NCBI GenBank assembly: GCA_964449775.1
Contig: CAYVBQ010000004.1
Coordinates: 97,918 to 161,917 of the forward strand
DNA: 64,000 bases
Direction of reading: 5' to 3'
From: Fen-1258 sp964449775
GTDB taxonomy: Bacteria > Bacteroidota > Ignavibacteria > Ignavibacteriales > Melioribacteraceae
The notes below the pieces were generated by a model. That model saw only the letters and a list, made by a program, of their open reading frames with translations, searched no databases and was not told the origin of the DNA. This document shows positions 45,532 to 53,583 of the stretch, one piece after another. A program made the translations under genes and the position numbers. Numbering within the stretch: the first letter of the stretch is position 1; every line of letters begins with the position of its first letter.

Positions 45532-45643
45532 AAAGTGGTAACCTAATCAGTTTATAAGCGTCTATTTAAAAGCGAATTACATTTTGTGTTGTGCGAAAAC
45601 TAAATTGTCTTTTTTAATCGTCCACTAACCTAAGGTGTTTAAG

Positions 45644-46936
45644 ATGACTTCTAAAATTGCTTTTCTTCTATTTTCATTTCTTTTTCTCTCTACATCAATT
45701 TTACATTCACAAAATGATCAAGCATTAATTAAAGAAGGCGCACCGAATGTTTTTATTGATTGCGGTTATTGCGACTTAAATTATGTAAAAGAACAGATCC
45801 CGGTAGTTAATTATGTTCGGGACCGTAAAGATGCAGATATTCATGTTCTTTTTACATCTCAGAGTACAGGTTCAGGGGGAACCTGGTACACATTACTCTT
45901 TATCGGACAGAATAAATTTGCCGAAATGAACGACACCGTTAAATACACGACTAATAAAACAGATTCGGATGATCAAACACGAATAAAAATGGTTAAAGCG
46001 CTTAAGATGGGATTGGTTAGATATCTTTCTAAATCCCCGGTTGCAGATCAAATGAATATCTCTTTTCCTAAACAGCAACAAAAAGTAGAACAACCACAAG
46101 ACGATTGGGATTATTGGGTTTATAGATTAAGCTCCAATGGAAATTTTAGCGGTGAAAAAAATTATAACTCTACATCAATATACAACTCCATTTCTGCAAA
46201 CAGGACAACTGAAGAATTAAAGCTCAACTTTTCTCTATCCAATAATTATAGTGAAAGTAATTATTCATATGACACACCTGACGGCACTCAAACAATTACT
46301 AACATTACTAGAAGTCAATATGCAAACGCATCACTCATCAAAGCAATTGATAATAAGTGGTCTTGGGGAATTTGGGGCAGCGCATATTCTTCAACTTATA
46401 GCAACATAGATTATAGTATTTCCTTCGCACCAGGTATTGAGTATAACGTCTTCCCTTATTCGGAATCTAACCTACACCAATTGAGGATTTACTACAAGCT
46501 CTATCATACTTATAATAAGTATGTTGATGAAACATTTTATTTTAAGAAAAAAGAAAACTTGTGGCAGCACACACTTGATGTATCGCTATCTATAGTTGAA
46601 CCATGGGGAAGTCTTAGTATTGGTACAAATCTGCAAAACTATTTAGAAGATTTTAGCAACATTGGGTACAGGGTGTATAGTTCTGCAAGTCTTAGATTAT
46701 TCAAAGGTTTTTCGCTCAACTTTTATGTTAATTATTCCAGAGTAGGTAAACAGATTGAACTTCCGCTTATCGGGGCAACTTTTGAGGAAGTTCTATTAAG
46801 AAGAAGACAACTTGAAACAAGTTATAATTATTTCGCTTACTTCGGAATTTCCTATTCGTTTGGTTCTATTTTTAATAATTTCATAAATCCTCGTTTTGGC
46901 GGTGGTGGCGGTTCAACAATGAGTTTTAGCAATTAA
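45644..46936 (+). CDS. Outer-membrane beta-barrel protein of unknown function
   Basis: A 430-residue protein. The ATG at 45644 is preferred to the GTG at 45635 because AAGGTG sits six bases before it. After a signal peptide (about 1-23, ending LHSQ) comes a globular part with the striking FIDCGYCDLNYVKEQIPVV and NYVRDRKDADIHVL text, then from about residue 165 many alternating strands rich in Asn, Ser and Tyr, as in a 12-16-strand barrel. Similar N termini occur in uncharacterised proteins of Bacteroidota as far as I recall. The CGYC pair could form a disulfide. Function unknown. Confidence 0.75.
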   Translation: MTSKIAFLLFSFLFLSTSILHSQNDQALIKEGAPNVFIDCGYCDLNYVKEQIPVVNYVRDRKDADIHVLFTSQSTGSGGTWYTLLFIGQNKFAEMNDTVKYTTNKTDSDDQTRIKMVKALKMGLVRYLSKSPVADQMNISFPKQQQKVEQPQDDWDYWVYRLSSNGNFSGEKNYNSTSIYNSISANRTTEELKLNFSLSNNYSESNYSYDTPDGTQTITNITRSQYANASLIKAIDNKWSWGIWGSAYSSTYSNIDYSISFAPGIEYNVFPYSESNLHQLRIYYKLYHTYNKYVDETFYFKKKENLWQHTLDVSLSIVEPWGSLSIGTNLQNYLEDFSNIGYRVYSSASLRLFKGFSLNFYVNYSRVGKQIELPLIGATFEEVLLRRRQLETSYNYFAYFGISYSFGSIFNNFINPRFGGGGGSTMSFSN

Positions 46937-46949
46937 AACTACGAGACGT

Positions 46950-46977
46950 GCGGCATTCTATCGGATGCCGCTTTCTT
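46950..46977 (+). terminator. Terminator of the outer-membrane protein gene
   Basis: GCGGCAT (46950-46956) pairs with ATGCCGC (46965-46971) around an 8-base loop, followed by TTTCTT. It begins 13 bp after the stop codon. Confidence 0.75.
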
Positions 46978-47529
46978 ATAATAAAGGGTTCGCCGACCCA
47001 AGTGTTATTAAACGTTCAAATGGGAAATGGTGCTTATTCGTGAAGGGATTTAATAGTGCCGGTGCACAAAATCCTTCCGGTCATAATGTTATGCTTTCTG
47101 AAAGCAATGATTGTTATACATTCAACTTTGTCGGCGGAGTTTTATTTGATAGCGCGAGCGTTCCTGAAGGAGTTGTATTGAATCAATCAACAGATGTTGA
47201 TGAAAGATTTACTGAATTATTACCAACTGATTTTGTTCTCTATCAAAACTATCCCAATCCTTTTAATCCAGAAACGGTTGTTAGTTACACAATCCCATTC
47301 GTAGAGACTCGCCGCGGCGAGTCTCTACAACACGTTACTTTAAGAATTTATGATGTACTCGGAAGGGAAGTTGCAATACTGGTTAATGAATTACAGCAAC
47401 AGGGAACTTATAGAGCGAATTTTAATGTAGCGCAGATTTCACGGGTTGGCGTTACAATAGCGGAGTTTATTTTTACAAACTCTCAGTCAATGGATTCTCT
47501 CAGATAAAAAAATGGTTTTAATGCGATGA
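46965..47529 (+). pseudogene. Remnant of a T9SS-secreted protein
   Basis: The frame 46965-47507 has its only nearby ATG within the arm of a terminator, so the 5' part is lost. Residues 10-60 (GFADPSVIKRSNGKWCLFVK) resemble a glycoside-hydrolase family 43-like propeller blade. Then comes the sorting domain LYQNYPNPFNPETVVSYTIP. A 28-bp palindrome is inserted in it without breaking the frame. Near 47450-47460 the frame is lost: a second frame reads SGVYFYKLSVNGFSQIKKMV and ends LMR at 47529, which is the expected T9SS C terminus. So the gene is truncated and frameshifted. Confidence 0.75.
47301..47328. repeat. 28-bp perfect palindrome, GTAGAGACTCGCCG arms
   Basis: GTAGAGACTCGCCG and its exact reverse complement abut without a loop. 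It is inside the sorting-domain remnant and encodes VETRRGESLQ in its frame. A shorter relative is at 48206-48233 and a single arm GTAGAGACTCG at 17161-17171. Confidence 0.88.
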
Positions 47530-48203
47530 CGATTGAACAAATAATCTCCGAATTGAAAAAACATTACAATCCAAGAAACATAGAGGGAATGGCGCGTTAC
47601 GGAATCAATGTTGAAAAAGCTTTTGGCATTAACGTTCCGGTATTACGCGCACTTGCAAAAAATATCGGGAAGAATCATGAGCTCGCACTTGAACTATGGG
47701 AAACGGGCTACCATGAAGCACGGCATATTGCAGCAGTGATTGACGATCCCAAACTTGTTACAAAATCTCAAATGAATAAATGGGTGCGCGATTTTAATTC
47801 GTGGGATATTTGCGACGGTACATGCAGTAATCTTTTTAGAAAAACTCCTTTTGCTGTTGAAAAAATTATTGAGTGGTGTGATAACAAAGAAGAATATACC
47901 CGCCGTGCAGGATTTTCTTTATTGTGTTATGTTGCAGTTCACGATAAGAAAAGAGATGACAAAGATTTTCTGCAATTCTTTCCGATTATCAAAAAACATT
48001 CTCTCGATGAAAGAAATTTTGTAAAGAAAGCAGTAAACTGGGCTCTGCGGCAGATCGGAAAACGGAGTAAGTTTTTAAATAAAGAAGCGCTCAAACTCGC
48101 AAAAGAAATTCAAACACTTGATTCAAAATCCGCACGTTGGATTGCTAACGATGCGATCCGTGAGTTGACTAATCCCAAGATATTAGTGCGAATCAAAAAA
48201 TAA
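47526..48203 (+). CDS. DNA alkylation repair protein, AlkD-like
   Basis: A 225-residue HEAT-repeat protein of the AlkC/AlkD superfamily. Family features are the LKKHYNPRNIEGMARYGIN opening, the GINVPVLRALAKNIG helix, HEARHIAAVIDDPKLV, the WDICDGTC segment and NFVKKAVNWALRQIGKR. AlkD excises positively charged alkylated bases such as 7-methylguanine. The ATG overlaps the end of the sorting-domain frame by 4 bp. Converges on the TM1266-like gene. Confidence 0.9.
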   Translation: MTIEQIISELKKHYNPRNIEGMARYGINVEKAFGINVPVLRALAKNIGKNHELALELWETGYHEARHIAAVIDDPKLVTKSQMNKWVRDFNSWDICDGTCSNLFRKTPFAVEKIIEWCDNKEEYTRRAGFSLLCYVAVHDKKRDDKDFLQFFPIIKKHSLDERNFVKKAVNWALRQIGKRSKFLNKEALKLAKEIQTLDSKSARWIANDAIRELTNPKILVRIKK

Positions 48204-48205
48204 AT

Positions 48206-48233
48206 GTAGAGACAGTAGGCACATCGTCTCTAC
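48206..48233. terminator. GTAGAGAC/GTCTCTAC hairpin between convergent genes
   Basis: GTAGAGAC (48206-48213) and GTCTCTAC (48226-48233) pair around a 12-base loop in the 36-bp gap between two convergent genes. It may act as a two-way terminator, though T-runs are weak. It belongs to the same repeat type as 47301-47328. Confidence 0.5.
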
Positions 48234-48239
48234 GTTAGG

Positions 48240-48497
48240 TTAATTTAATTCCAACTCAACCAACTTAGAAGACACGCCCGGCAGGACAGAAAGCTTGCGC
48301 GCGATCTCTTGATTCTGTTCATCGGTGCCAACCATTTCTAAAATTAGCAGACCTGTATCTGAACAATTTTCTAAAACGCCATCGTGAATACCCAAACGTG
48401 TTTTAATTAAACATCCCCAGCCGGTTAGAATCTGCTGAACCTTTACCGCTTCCTCTTTTCTCTTTCCGATCAATATTAATAGAATTGATTTTTTCAT
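48240..48497 (-). CDS. Small ACT-like protein, TM1266 family
   Basis: An 85-residue protein that fits the small ACT/NikR-C-like family named after TM1266, annotated elsewhere as iron-only hydrogenase system regulator. Order: strand SILLILIGKRKEEAV, helix KVQQILTGWGC, IKTRLGIHDG, strand GLLILEMVGT, helix NQEIARKLSVLPGV and strand SSKLVELEL. No DNA-binding domain is present, so a ligand-sensing or partner role is likely. No hydrogenase gene is seen in the window. Divergent from the DUF2975 operon. Confidence 0.75.
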   Translation of the reverse strand: MKKSILLILIGKRKEEAVKVQQILTGWGCLIKTRLGIHDGVLENCSDTGLLILEMVGTDEQNQEIARKLSVLPGVSSKLVELELN

Positions 48498-48573
48498 TGA
48501 ATACCTCCAAAGTTGAAAATTCTATCTCTAAATTAGACAAATACCTCTTTGGTCTCAATGCTGTATATAGGAA

Positions 48574-48631
48574 AATATATATTGATAAACGATATATTAT
48601 TCTTGACAAACGGAATTTCATGATTTATATT
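48574..48631 (+). promoter_or_regulatory. Promoter and candidate operator of the DUF2975 operon
   Basis: TTGACA (48603-48608), exactly 17 bp, and TATATT (48626-48631) form a near-consensus sigma70 promoter. Just upstream AATATAT (48574-48580) and ATATATT (48592-48598) are inverted around 11 bp and could bind the HTH protein encoded at 49901. Confidence 0.65.
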
Positions 48632-48656
48632 GCGCTCAGCAAAAAAAGGAGGAAAT

Positions 48657-49295
48657 ATGAAACCTAAAAAAAATTCATCATTTTTTACTTACAGTCTACT
48701 AAGCATTGGATTTGGTATGACTCTTACAGTCACAATTTTATCTGTAATCTTACCAATTGTGTTTTCTATATCCCGCACTGAAATGCCGGGTTGGTTTAGT
48801 CTTATTGTTCGACTTGAACCAATTTCAAAATCAACTTCTTCTCTGGTTAATAATGATTATCTAATTGGAGGACTTCAAGGAAGATTAACAATACTTAATC
48901 AAACTACGCTATTGATGATATTGAATAACATGATTCCGATTTTAATATTCGGGTCGTGGACATATGGGATCTACCTTCTTCGAAAGATTATAAAAAGTGT
49001 TCATGAAGGGAATCATTTTGCGAGTGTAAATGTAAAGAACATGAGAATCATTGCTTTGCTGATGATGATTGTGCCTCATATTCAGGTGCTTTTTCAGAAT
49101 ATAATCGTCAATTCATTACCGCAAAATTTAATTATAGAGGGAATGAAAGTAAGCAGAATATTAGCCGGACCAATAAACATTTTTAGTTTTTCTGTAATAC
49201 CAGATTACATTTTGTTGGGACTTATAATTTTTGTTTTTGCAGAAGTATTCAAAGAAGGTAAAAATCTAAAAGAAGAAAACGATTTAACTGTGTGA
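48657..49295 (+). CDS. DUF2975 membrane protein 1
   Basis: A 212-residue protein with four hydrophobic segments (about 13-35, 85-110, 132-152 and 175-200) of the DUF2975 family. The ATG at 48657 follows AAGGAGG; the frame opens earlier, but that start is not needed. DUF2975 genes are typically followed by a small YozG-like HTH gene, as here. Function unknown. Its C terminus, EENDLTV, is the same as that of the next protein, and the genes are 7 bp apart. Confidence 0.82.
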   Translation: MKPKKNSSFFTYSLLSIGFGMTLTVTILSVILPIVFSISRTEMPGWFSLIVRLEPISKSTSSLVNNDYLIGGLQGRLTILNQTTLLMILNNMIPILIFGSWTYGIYLLRKIIKSVHEGNHFASVNVKNMRIIALLMMIVPHIQVLFQNIIVNSLPQNLIIEGMKVSRILAGPINIFSFSVIPDYILLGLIIFVFAEVFKEGKNLKEENDLTV

Positions 49296-49302
49296 GGGAG
49301 AA

Positions 49303-49893
49303 ATGGAAAAAGCTAGCGAAACAAAAATTGTAAAGTATATTCATTACTATTTGAAAGGATTTACATATTTGATGCCGGTGATATTCCTTGCCGGTTATGT
49401 GGGAATTCTGCTACAGTTTTTGAAAAAAGGAGAATTAATTAGCCCTCGATTATCGATTTTAGGTGTAAGTTTTATAAGAGTGCCAAGGGAAATAGTCTTT
49501 GGGCGAATAACAGATGCTTTAATAGTTCTAACACTTACTCTTATACTGTTTTTGCTTTTTATGTCAGTCTTCTTTTACACTCTAAAATTTATTAAAAATG
49601 TATTGAACGAGAAACTTCTAGTTGAACAAAATGGGAAACTACTAAAAGTAATAGGCTTTTTAATAATTGGTTTTGCTGTTAGTGACTTCCTGTATGAGTT
49701 GTTCCTAAATTTTTCAGCATTTAATCACAGTAATAATACATGGTTATTCAGTAAATCTCTCCTTGTACTTTTGCCAACACTTTTAACGGTTTTCTTACAT
49801 CCGATTTTTGTTTTGGGATTGTTTTTCGTTTTGCTTGGAGAAATTCTAATCCGGGCATCAATAGTAAAAGAAGAAAACGATTTAACTGTGTGA
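49303..49893 (+). CDS. DUF2975 membrane protein 2
   Basis: A 196-residue paralogue of the preceding protein, also with four membrane segments (about 17-35, 70-95, 115-135 and 155-182). The two differ in most of the body but share EENDLTV at the end, encoded by the same 30 bases including the stop and TGTGTGAGG leader. GGGAGAAATG gives its ribosome site. The last gene of the set, an HTH regulator, starts 7 bp downstream. Confidence 0.82.
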   Translation: MEKASETKIVKYIHYYLKGFTYLMPVIFLAGYVGILLQFLKKGELISPRLSILGVSFIRVPREIVFGRITDALIVLTLTLILFLLFMSVFFYTLKFIKNVLNEKLLVEQNGKLLKVIGFLIIGFAVSDFLYELFLNFSAFNHSNNTWLFSKSLLVLLPTLLTVFLHPIFVLGLFFVLLGEILIRASIVKEENDLTV

Positions 49894-49900
49894 GGACATT

Positions 49901-50116
49901 ATGATACGTGTAAACTTAGATGTAATGATGGCAAAAAGAAAAATGTCTCTCACAGAGCTTGCTGAGAAAGTCGGAATTACAATGGCAAATCTTTCCGTGC
50001 TTAAAACGGAAAAGGCGCGCGCAATACGCTTCTCAACTCTCGAATCAATCTGCAAAGTTTTGGATTGCCAGCCGGGTGATATATTAGAGTACCTTTCCGA
50101 TAAAAAAATCAAATAA
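49901..50116 (+). CDS. Small Cro/CI-type HTH regulator, YozG-like
   Basis: A 71-residue single-domain HTH_26 protein: MIRVNLDVMMAKRKMSLTEL is helix 1, LAEKVGITMANLSVLKTEKA the helix-turn-helix, and LESICKVLDCQPGDILEYL the closing helices. Proteins like this nearly always accompany DUF2975 genes and probably regulate the operon. A terminator follows. Confidence 0.9.
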   Translation: MIRVNLDVMMAKRKMSLTELAEKVGITMANLSVLKTEKARAIRFSTLESICKVLDCQPGDILEYLSDKKIK

Positions 50117-50125
50117 TTTTACAGA

Positions 50126-50147
50126 ACCCCGACTAACTCGGGTTTCT
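50126..50147 (+). terminator. Terminator after the HTH gene
   Basis: CCCGA (50128-50132) pairs with TCGGG (50138-50142) with flanking AA/TT pairs, followed by TTTCTCTT. Confidence 0.65.
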
Positions 50148-50252
50148 CTTGATCGTGATCATGTTCTCCCGAAGGGATGCCTTCGGCATTAATCTTGCTC
50201 TTTTCAAAAAGATCATGATTAAGATCACGAGCAAGAGCATGAAAAAAATATA

Positions 50253-50290
50253 TTTGCATAATTATGCATAATCTTGTATAATTATGCCCC
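50253..50290 (+). promoter_or_regulatory. Pair of ArgR boxes upstream of argC
   Basis: Two 18-bp boxes with cores TGCATAATTATGCA (50255-50268) and TGTATAATTATGC (50275-50287), centres 20 bp apart, as in paired ArgR operators of other bacteria. They end 22 bp before the argC start. ArgR itself is encoded in the cluster, so arginine-dependent repression of argCJB is likely. Repeat text AAGATCACGAGCAAGAGCAT precedes them. Confidence 0.8.
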
Positions 50291-50311
50291 TAATTTTAGA
50301 AAGTATTGTAA

Positions 50312-51358
50312 ATGATAAATATTGGTATAGTTGGCGCGGCGGGTTATTCCGGAGTAGAGTTGATAAAACTACTTTTGAATCATCCCGAAGTAGAAATCGT
50401 AAAATTGTTCGGTAATTCTTCGGCAGGGAGCAGAATCGATGAGGTTCATCCGGCGTTAAGAGGAATGATCTCTCTTGAGATTGAGCGGTTCGATTCAATG
50501 GCTTTGGGCGAAATTGATCTGTTATTCGTGGCGCTGCCGTCGGGACAATCTATGAACGTAATTAAAGAAGCGAACTCACAGGGTATTAGAATAATTGATC
50601 TTGGCGGGGATTTTAGATTGAGCGATGCTGCAACATATTCTCAATATTATGAAACTGATCATACCGCATCAGAACTTTTAGGAGAAGCTGTTTACGGATT
50701 GAGTGAATGGAATGAAGAAGTAATCGCTTCGGCAAAATTAGTTGCCAACCCCGGTTGTTACCCTACAAGTATTCTGTTGGCGCTGCTACCGCTTTTGAAA
50801 AACAATCTATTAAAAGATGAATTGATAAGCATAGTCTCTTACAGCGGAACAACAGGTGCGGGTAAATCTGTAAATTCAAACATGGTATTCAGTGAAGTAA
50901 ATGAAAGTGTAAGAGCATATAAAGTCGGCAATCATCAACACATGCCGGAGATAAAGCAATATTTAGAGTTATTCGGCGGCACGCAGGCAAACTTTTCGTT
51001 TGTTCCACATCTTCTACCCGTATCAAGAGGAATTTATTCAACAATACATGTGACGGTTAAGATGGGAACAACCGAAGAGAATATTAACGAAACATTTGAA
51101 TCAAGTTATATCGATAAACCATTTATTCGATTATTGTCGCCGGCTGTTCCAGAAATGAAAGATGTTATTCACACAAATTTTTGCGATATCGGTTTTAAAC
51201 TAAGCGAAAGTAATTCCCTTGTTATCTTTTCAACGATTGATAATCTGGTGAAAGGTGCGGCGGGGCAGGCAATTCAAAATATGAACATTATGTTCGGATT
51301 AAATCAAACAGAAGGACTATTAAATTGTACAAAGAAAAAGTCATTGAAAATAAATTAA
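50312..51358 (+). CDS. argC: N-acetyl-gamma-glutamyl-phosphate reductase
   Basis: A 348-residue NADPH enzyme for the third step of arginine synthesis. The Rossmann segment IGIVGAAGYSGVELIKLL opens it; the catalytic Cys lies in ANPGCYPTS, followed by SYSGTTGAGKS and the HQHMPEI His. Start ATG at 50312 lies 22 bp after the ArgR boxes. Its last 34 bases overlap the TTG-started argJ frame. Confidence 0.96.
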   Translation: MINIGIVGAAGYSGVELIKLLLNHPEVEIVKLFGNSSAGSRIDEVHPALRGMISLEIERFDSMALGEIDLLFVALPSGQSMNVIKEANSQGIRIIDLGGDFRLSDAATYSQYYETDHTASELLGEAVYGLSEWNEEVIASAKLVANPGCYPTSILLALLPLLKNNLLKDELISIVSYSGTTGAGKSVNSNMVFSEVNESVRAYKVGNHQHMPEIKQYLELFGGTQANFSFVPHLLPVSRGIYSTIHVTVKMGTTEENINETFESSYIDKPFIRLLSPAVPEMKDVIHTNFCDIGFKLSESNSLVIFSTIDNLVKGAAGQAIQNMNIMFGLNQTEGLLNCTKKKSLKIN

Positions 51359-52544
51359 AAATAGAAACAAAGGTTCCGCTTGGATTCAGAGCTGGAGGAA
51401 TTCACAGCGGTATAAAAAAATCTAAGAAAGATCTTGCGCTGATCGTTTCTGAGTTGCAGGCGACTGCAGCCGCGGTGTTCACATTAAATAAAGTTCAAGC
51501 TGCACCGGTGCTTGTAAGTAAACTAATTCTTTCGGAGAGCGCATTTCATAGAGCAATAATTGTTAACAGTGGAAATGCCAATGCATGTACAGGTGATAAC
51601 GGGTACGACGATGCAATAAAAATGATTCAGGAAACTGCAAAAATACTTGATATAGATGCAAACGAAGTTTTCGTAGCGTCAACCGGAGTTATAGGTGAAT
51701 TACTTCCAATCGAAAAAATCCTTTCGGGTATTCAAACAATTCCTTCTGAATTAAGCGGAAGAGATTTTTCAAGCGCGGCTGAAGCGATTATGACTACCGA
51801 TACTTTTGTAAAAACAGTTTCATCATCTTTCCTGATAAATGGTGACGAAGTTACGATTTACGGAATGGCGAAAGGTTCCGGAATGATTCATCCAAACATG
51901 GCTACAATGCTTGGATTTGTATTAACAGATGCGGCGATCGAAAAAAATATTTTTCAAAATCTCCTTAAAAACAGCACAGACAGTACATTCAACAGAATTA
52001 TTGTTGACGGTGATACCAGCACAAACGATATGGTTATAGCTCTTGCAAACGGTGCATCCGGCGCATCCATTATTCCCGAAACCGAATCGTATAAAATATT
52101 TGAAGAAAAATTATATCAGGTTCTCAAAAAGCTGTCGATAGATATTGTGCGCGATGGTGAAGGAGCGACAAAGGTAATTGAGATAACTGTTGAAGCGCTT
52201 CAAGCAATGAGGATGCTGTAAAAGCAGCAAGAACGGTTGCTCTCTCGCCGCTTGTAAAAACTGCCATTCATGGTGAAGACGCTAATTGGGGAAGAATAAT
52301 TGCGGCGGTTGGATATTCGGGAATAGAATTCGATCCGGCAAAATTTGAGATCGTAATCAACGGCACTCAAATATTGAATCAAAATTATTCAGTTACTTTG
52401 TCGAATGCGGAAGCCAATCAATTTTTGAAATCCTCCAATATTGAGTTGCTAATAAAATTAAACGGCGGAGAGGGAAAGGCTACATGCTGGACGTGTGATT
52501 TCTCGGAGGAGTATGTAAAAATAAACGGAAGCTACCGCTCGTGA
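51325..52544 (+). pseudogene. argJ: argJ with a one-base deletion
   Basis: Encodes bifunctional ornithine acetyltransferase / N-acetylglutamate synthase. From a TTG at 51325 with AAGGA upstream the frame runs 298 residues (VPLGFRAGGIHSGIKKSKKD, VNSGNANACTG, and the self-cleavage site NMATML with its Thr) to a premature TAA at 52219-52221. One frame over, translation continues as GASSNEDAVKAARTVA, SPLVKTAIHGEDANWGRI and ends SEEYVKINGSYRS at 52542-52544, the normal C terminus. Reading the codons, one G is missing at about 52193-52196 (GAAGCGC for GAAGGCGC). Either the gene is broken, the frame is corrected, or the sequence has an error. The stop overlaps the argB GTG. Confidence 0.9.
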
Positions 52545-53389
52545 CAAATCCGGTTTTCAGAAAAGAAGATGTGCTGATTGAAGCGCTGCCATACATTCAG
52601 CAGTTTGAAAAAAAAACCTTCGTAATCAAGTACGGCAGCGCGGTTATGGAAGAGGAGCGGTTAAAATCATCCGTTGCACAAGATGTTACATTGCTTCGCA
52701 AGATTGGAATTAATATTGTTGTTGTTCACGGCGGCGGAAAAGAAATTACATCGCTTTCGTCGAAATTAAATATTGAAATAAAATTTGTTAACGGGCAGCG
52801 TTACACAGATGAAAATACGCGTGATGTGGTTCAAATGGTTCTTGCCGGTTCGACGAATAAAGATATCGTCCGGCGCATAAATATTCACGGAGGTCGGGCT
52901 GTTGGTGTCAGCGGTATTGACGGTGGATTAATAACGGTTAATAAATATGTAAAAGAAGATTTAGGGCTTGTAGGAGAAGTGGTTGATGTGGATGCTTCGT
53001 TAATAAAAAATTTGCTGAAAGAGGGATATTTGCCGGTGATTGCACCATTGGGTGTTGATGAGGGCGGTACTGTTTACAATGTTAATGCTGATGTTGCAGC
53101 CGGACCGATCGCGGCTGCATTAGGTGCGGTTAAGTTGGTTTATATGACCGACGTGGAAGGTGTAAAGATAAATGGTGACTTGGTTTCTCACTTGACGCAA
53201 CTTGACGTTGAAAAATATATTGCAAATGGAACAATTAGCGGGGGAATGATACCGAAAGTTGAGTCGGCATTATCCGCGTTAGAATCAGGCGTTCAGAAAG
53301 TACATATAATAGATGGAAGAGTTGGGCACGCATTGCTTTTAGAAATTTTTACGAAAGAAGGAATTGGAACAGAGATCGTTTCAAAATAA
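52541..53389 (+). CDS. argB: Acetylglutamate kinase
   Basis: A 282-residue amino-acid kinase for the second step of arginine synthesis. Visible: FVIKYGSAVM, VVHGGGKEITSL, NVNADVAAGPIAAALGA and the ISGGMIPKVESALSAL end. Start is a GTG overlapping the argJ stop in GTGA, showing translational coupling that the argJ frameshift would disturb. The last gene before a MITE-like element and argR. Confidence 0.95.
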   Translation: MTNPVFRKEDVLIEALPYIQQFEKKTFVIKYGSAVMEEERLKSSVAQDVTLLRKIGINIVVVHGGGKEITSLSSKLNIEIKFVNGQRYTDENTRDVVQMVLAGSTNKDIVRRINIHGGRAVGVSGIDGGLITVNKYVKEDLGLVGEVVDVDASLIKNLLKEGYLPVIAPLGVDEGGTVYNVNADVAAGPIAAALGAVKLVYMTDVEGVKINGDLVSHLTQLDVEKYIANGTISGGMIPKVESALSALESGVQKVHIIDGRVGHALLLEIFTKEGIGTEIVSK

Positions 53390-53390
53390 C

Positions 53391-53545
53391 TAATTCACGT
53401 TACGCAGTCCACATGAAAAAACTTAGCCACTAAGACACAAAGACACAAAATCTTCACAAAGTTTATGTTTTTCTTGGTGAAACCTTTGTGCCTTAGAGTC
53501 TTCGTGGCGAATCTTTCCTTTCTGCGTAACATGAGTAACTAATTA
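53391..53545. repeat. MITE-like element with CGTTACGCAG ends, copy 2
   Basis: Begins TAATTCACGTTACGCAG (53391-53407) and ends CTGCGTAACATGAG, with 9-10 exact inverted bases (GTTACGCAG) and a looser outer part. The interior has CCACTAAGACACAAAGACAC and TTTGTGCCTTAGAGTCTTCG, pairing with each other. It sits between argB and argR. Confidence 0.72.
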
Positions 53546-53583
53546 ATCATTATCGTCATTCAATTGAAAGAGAAGAGGATAAA

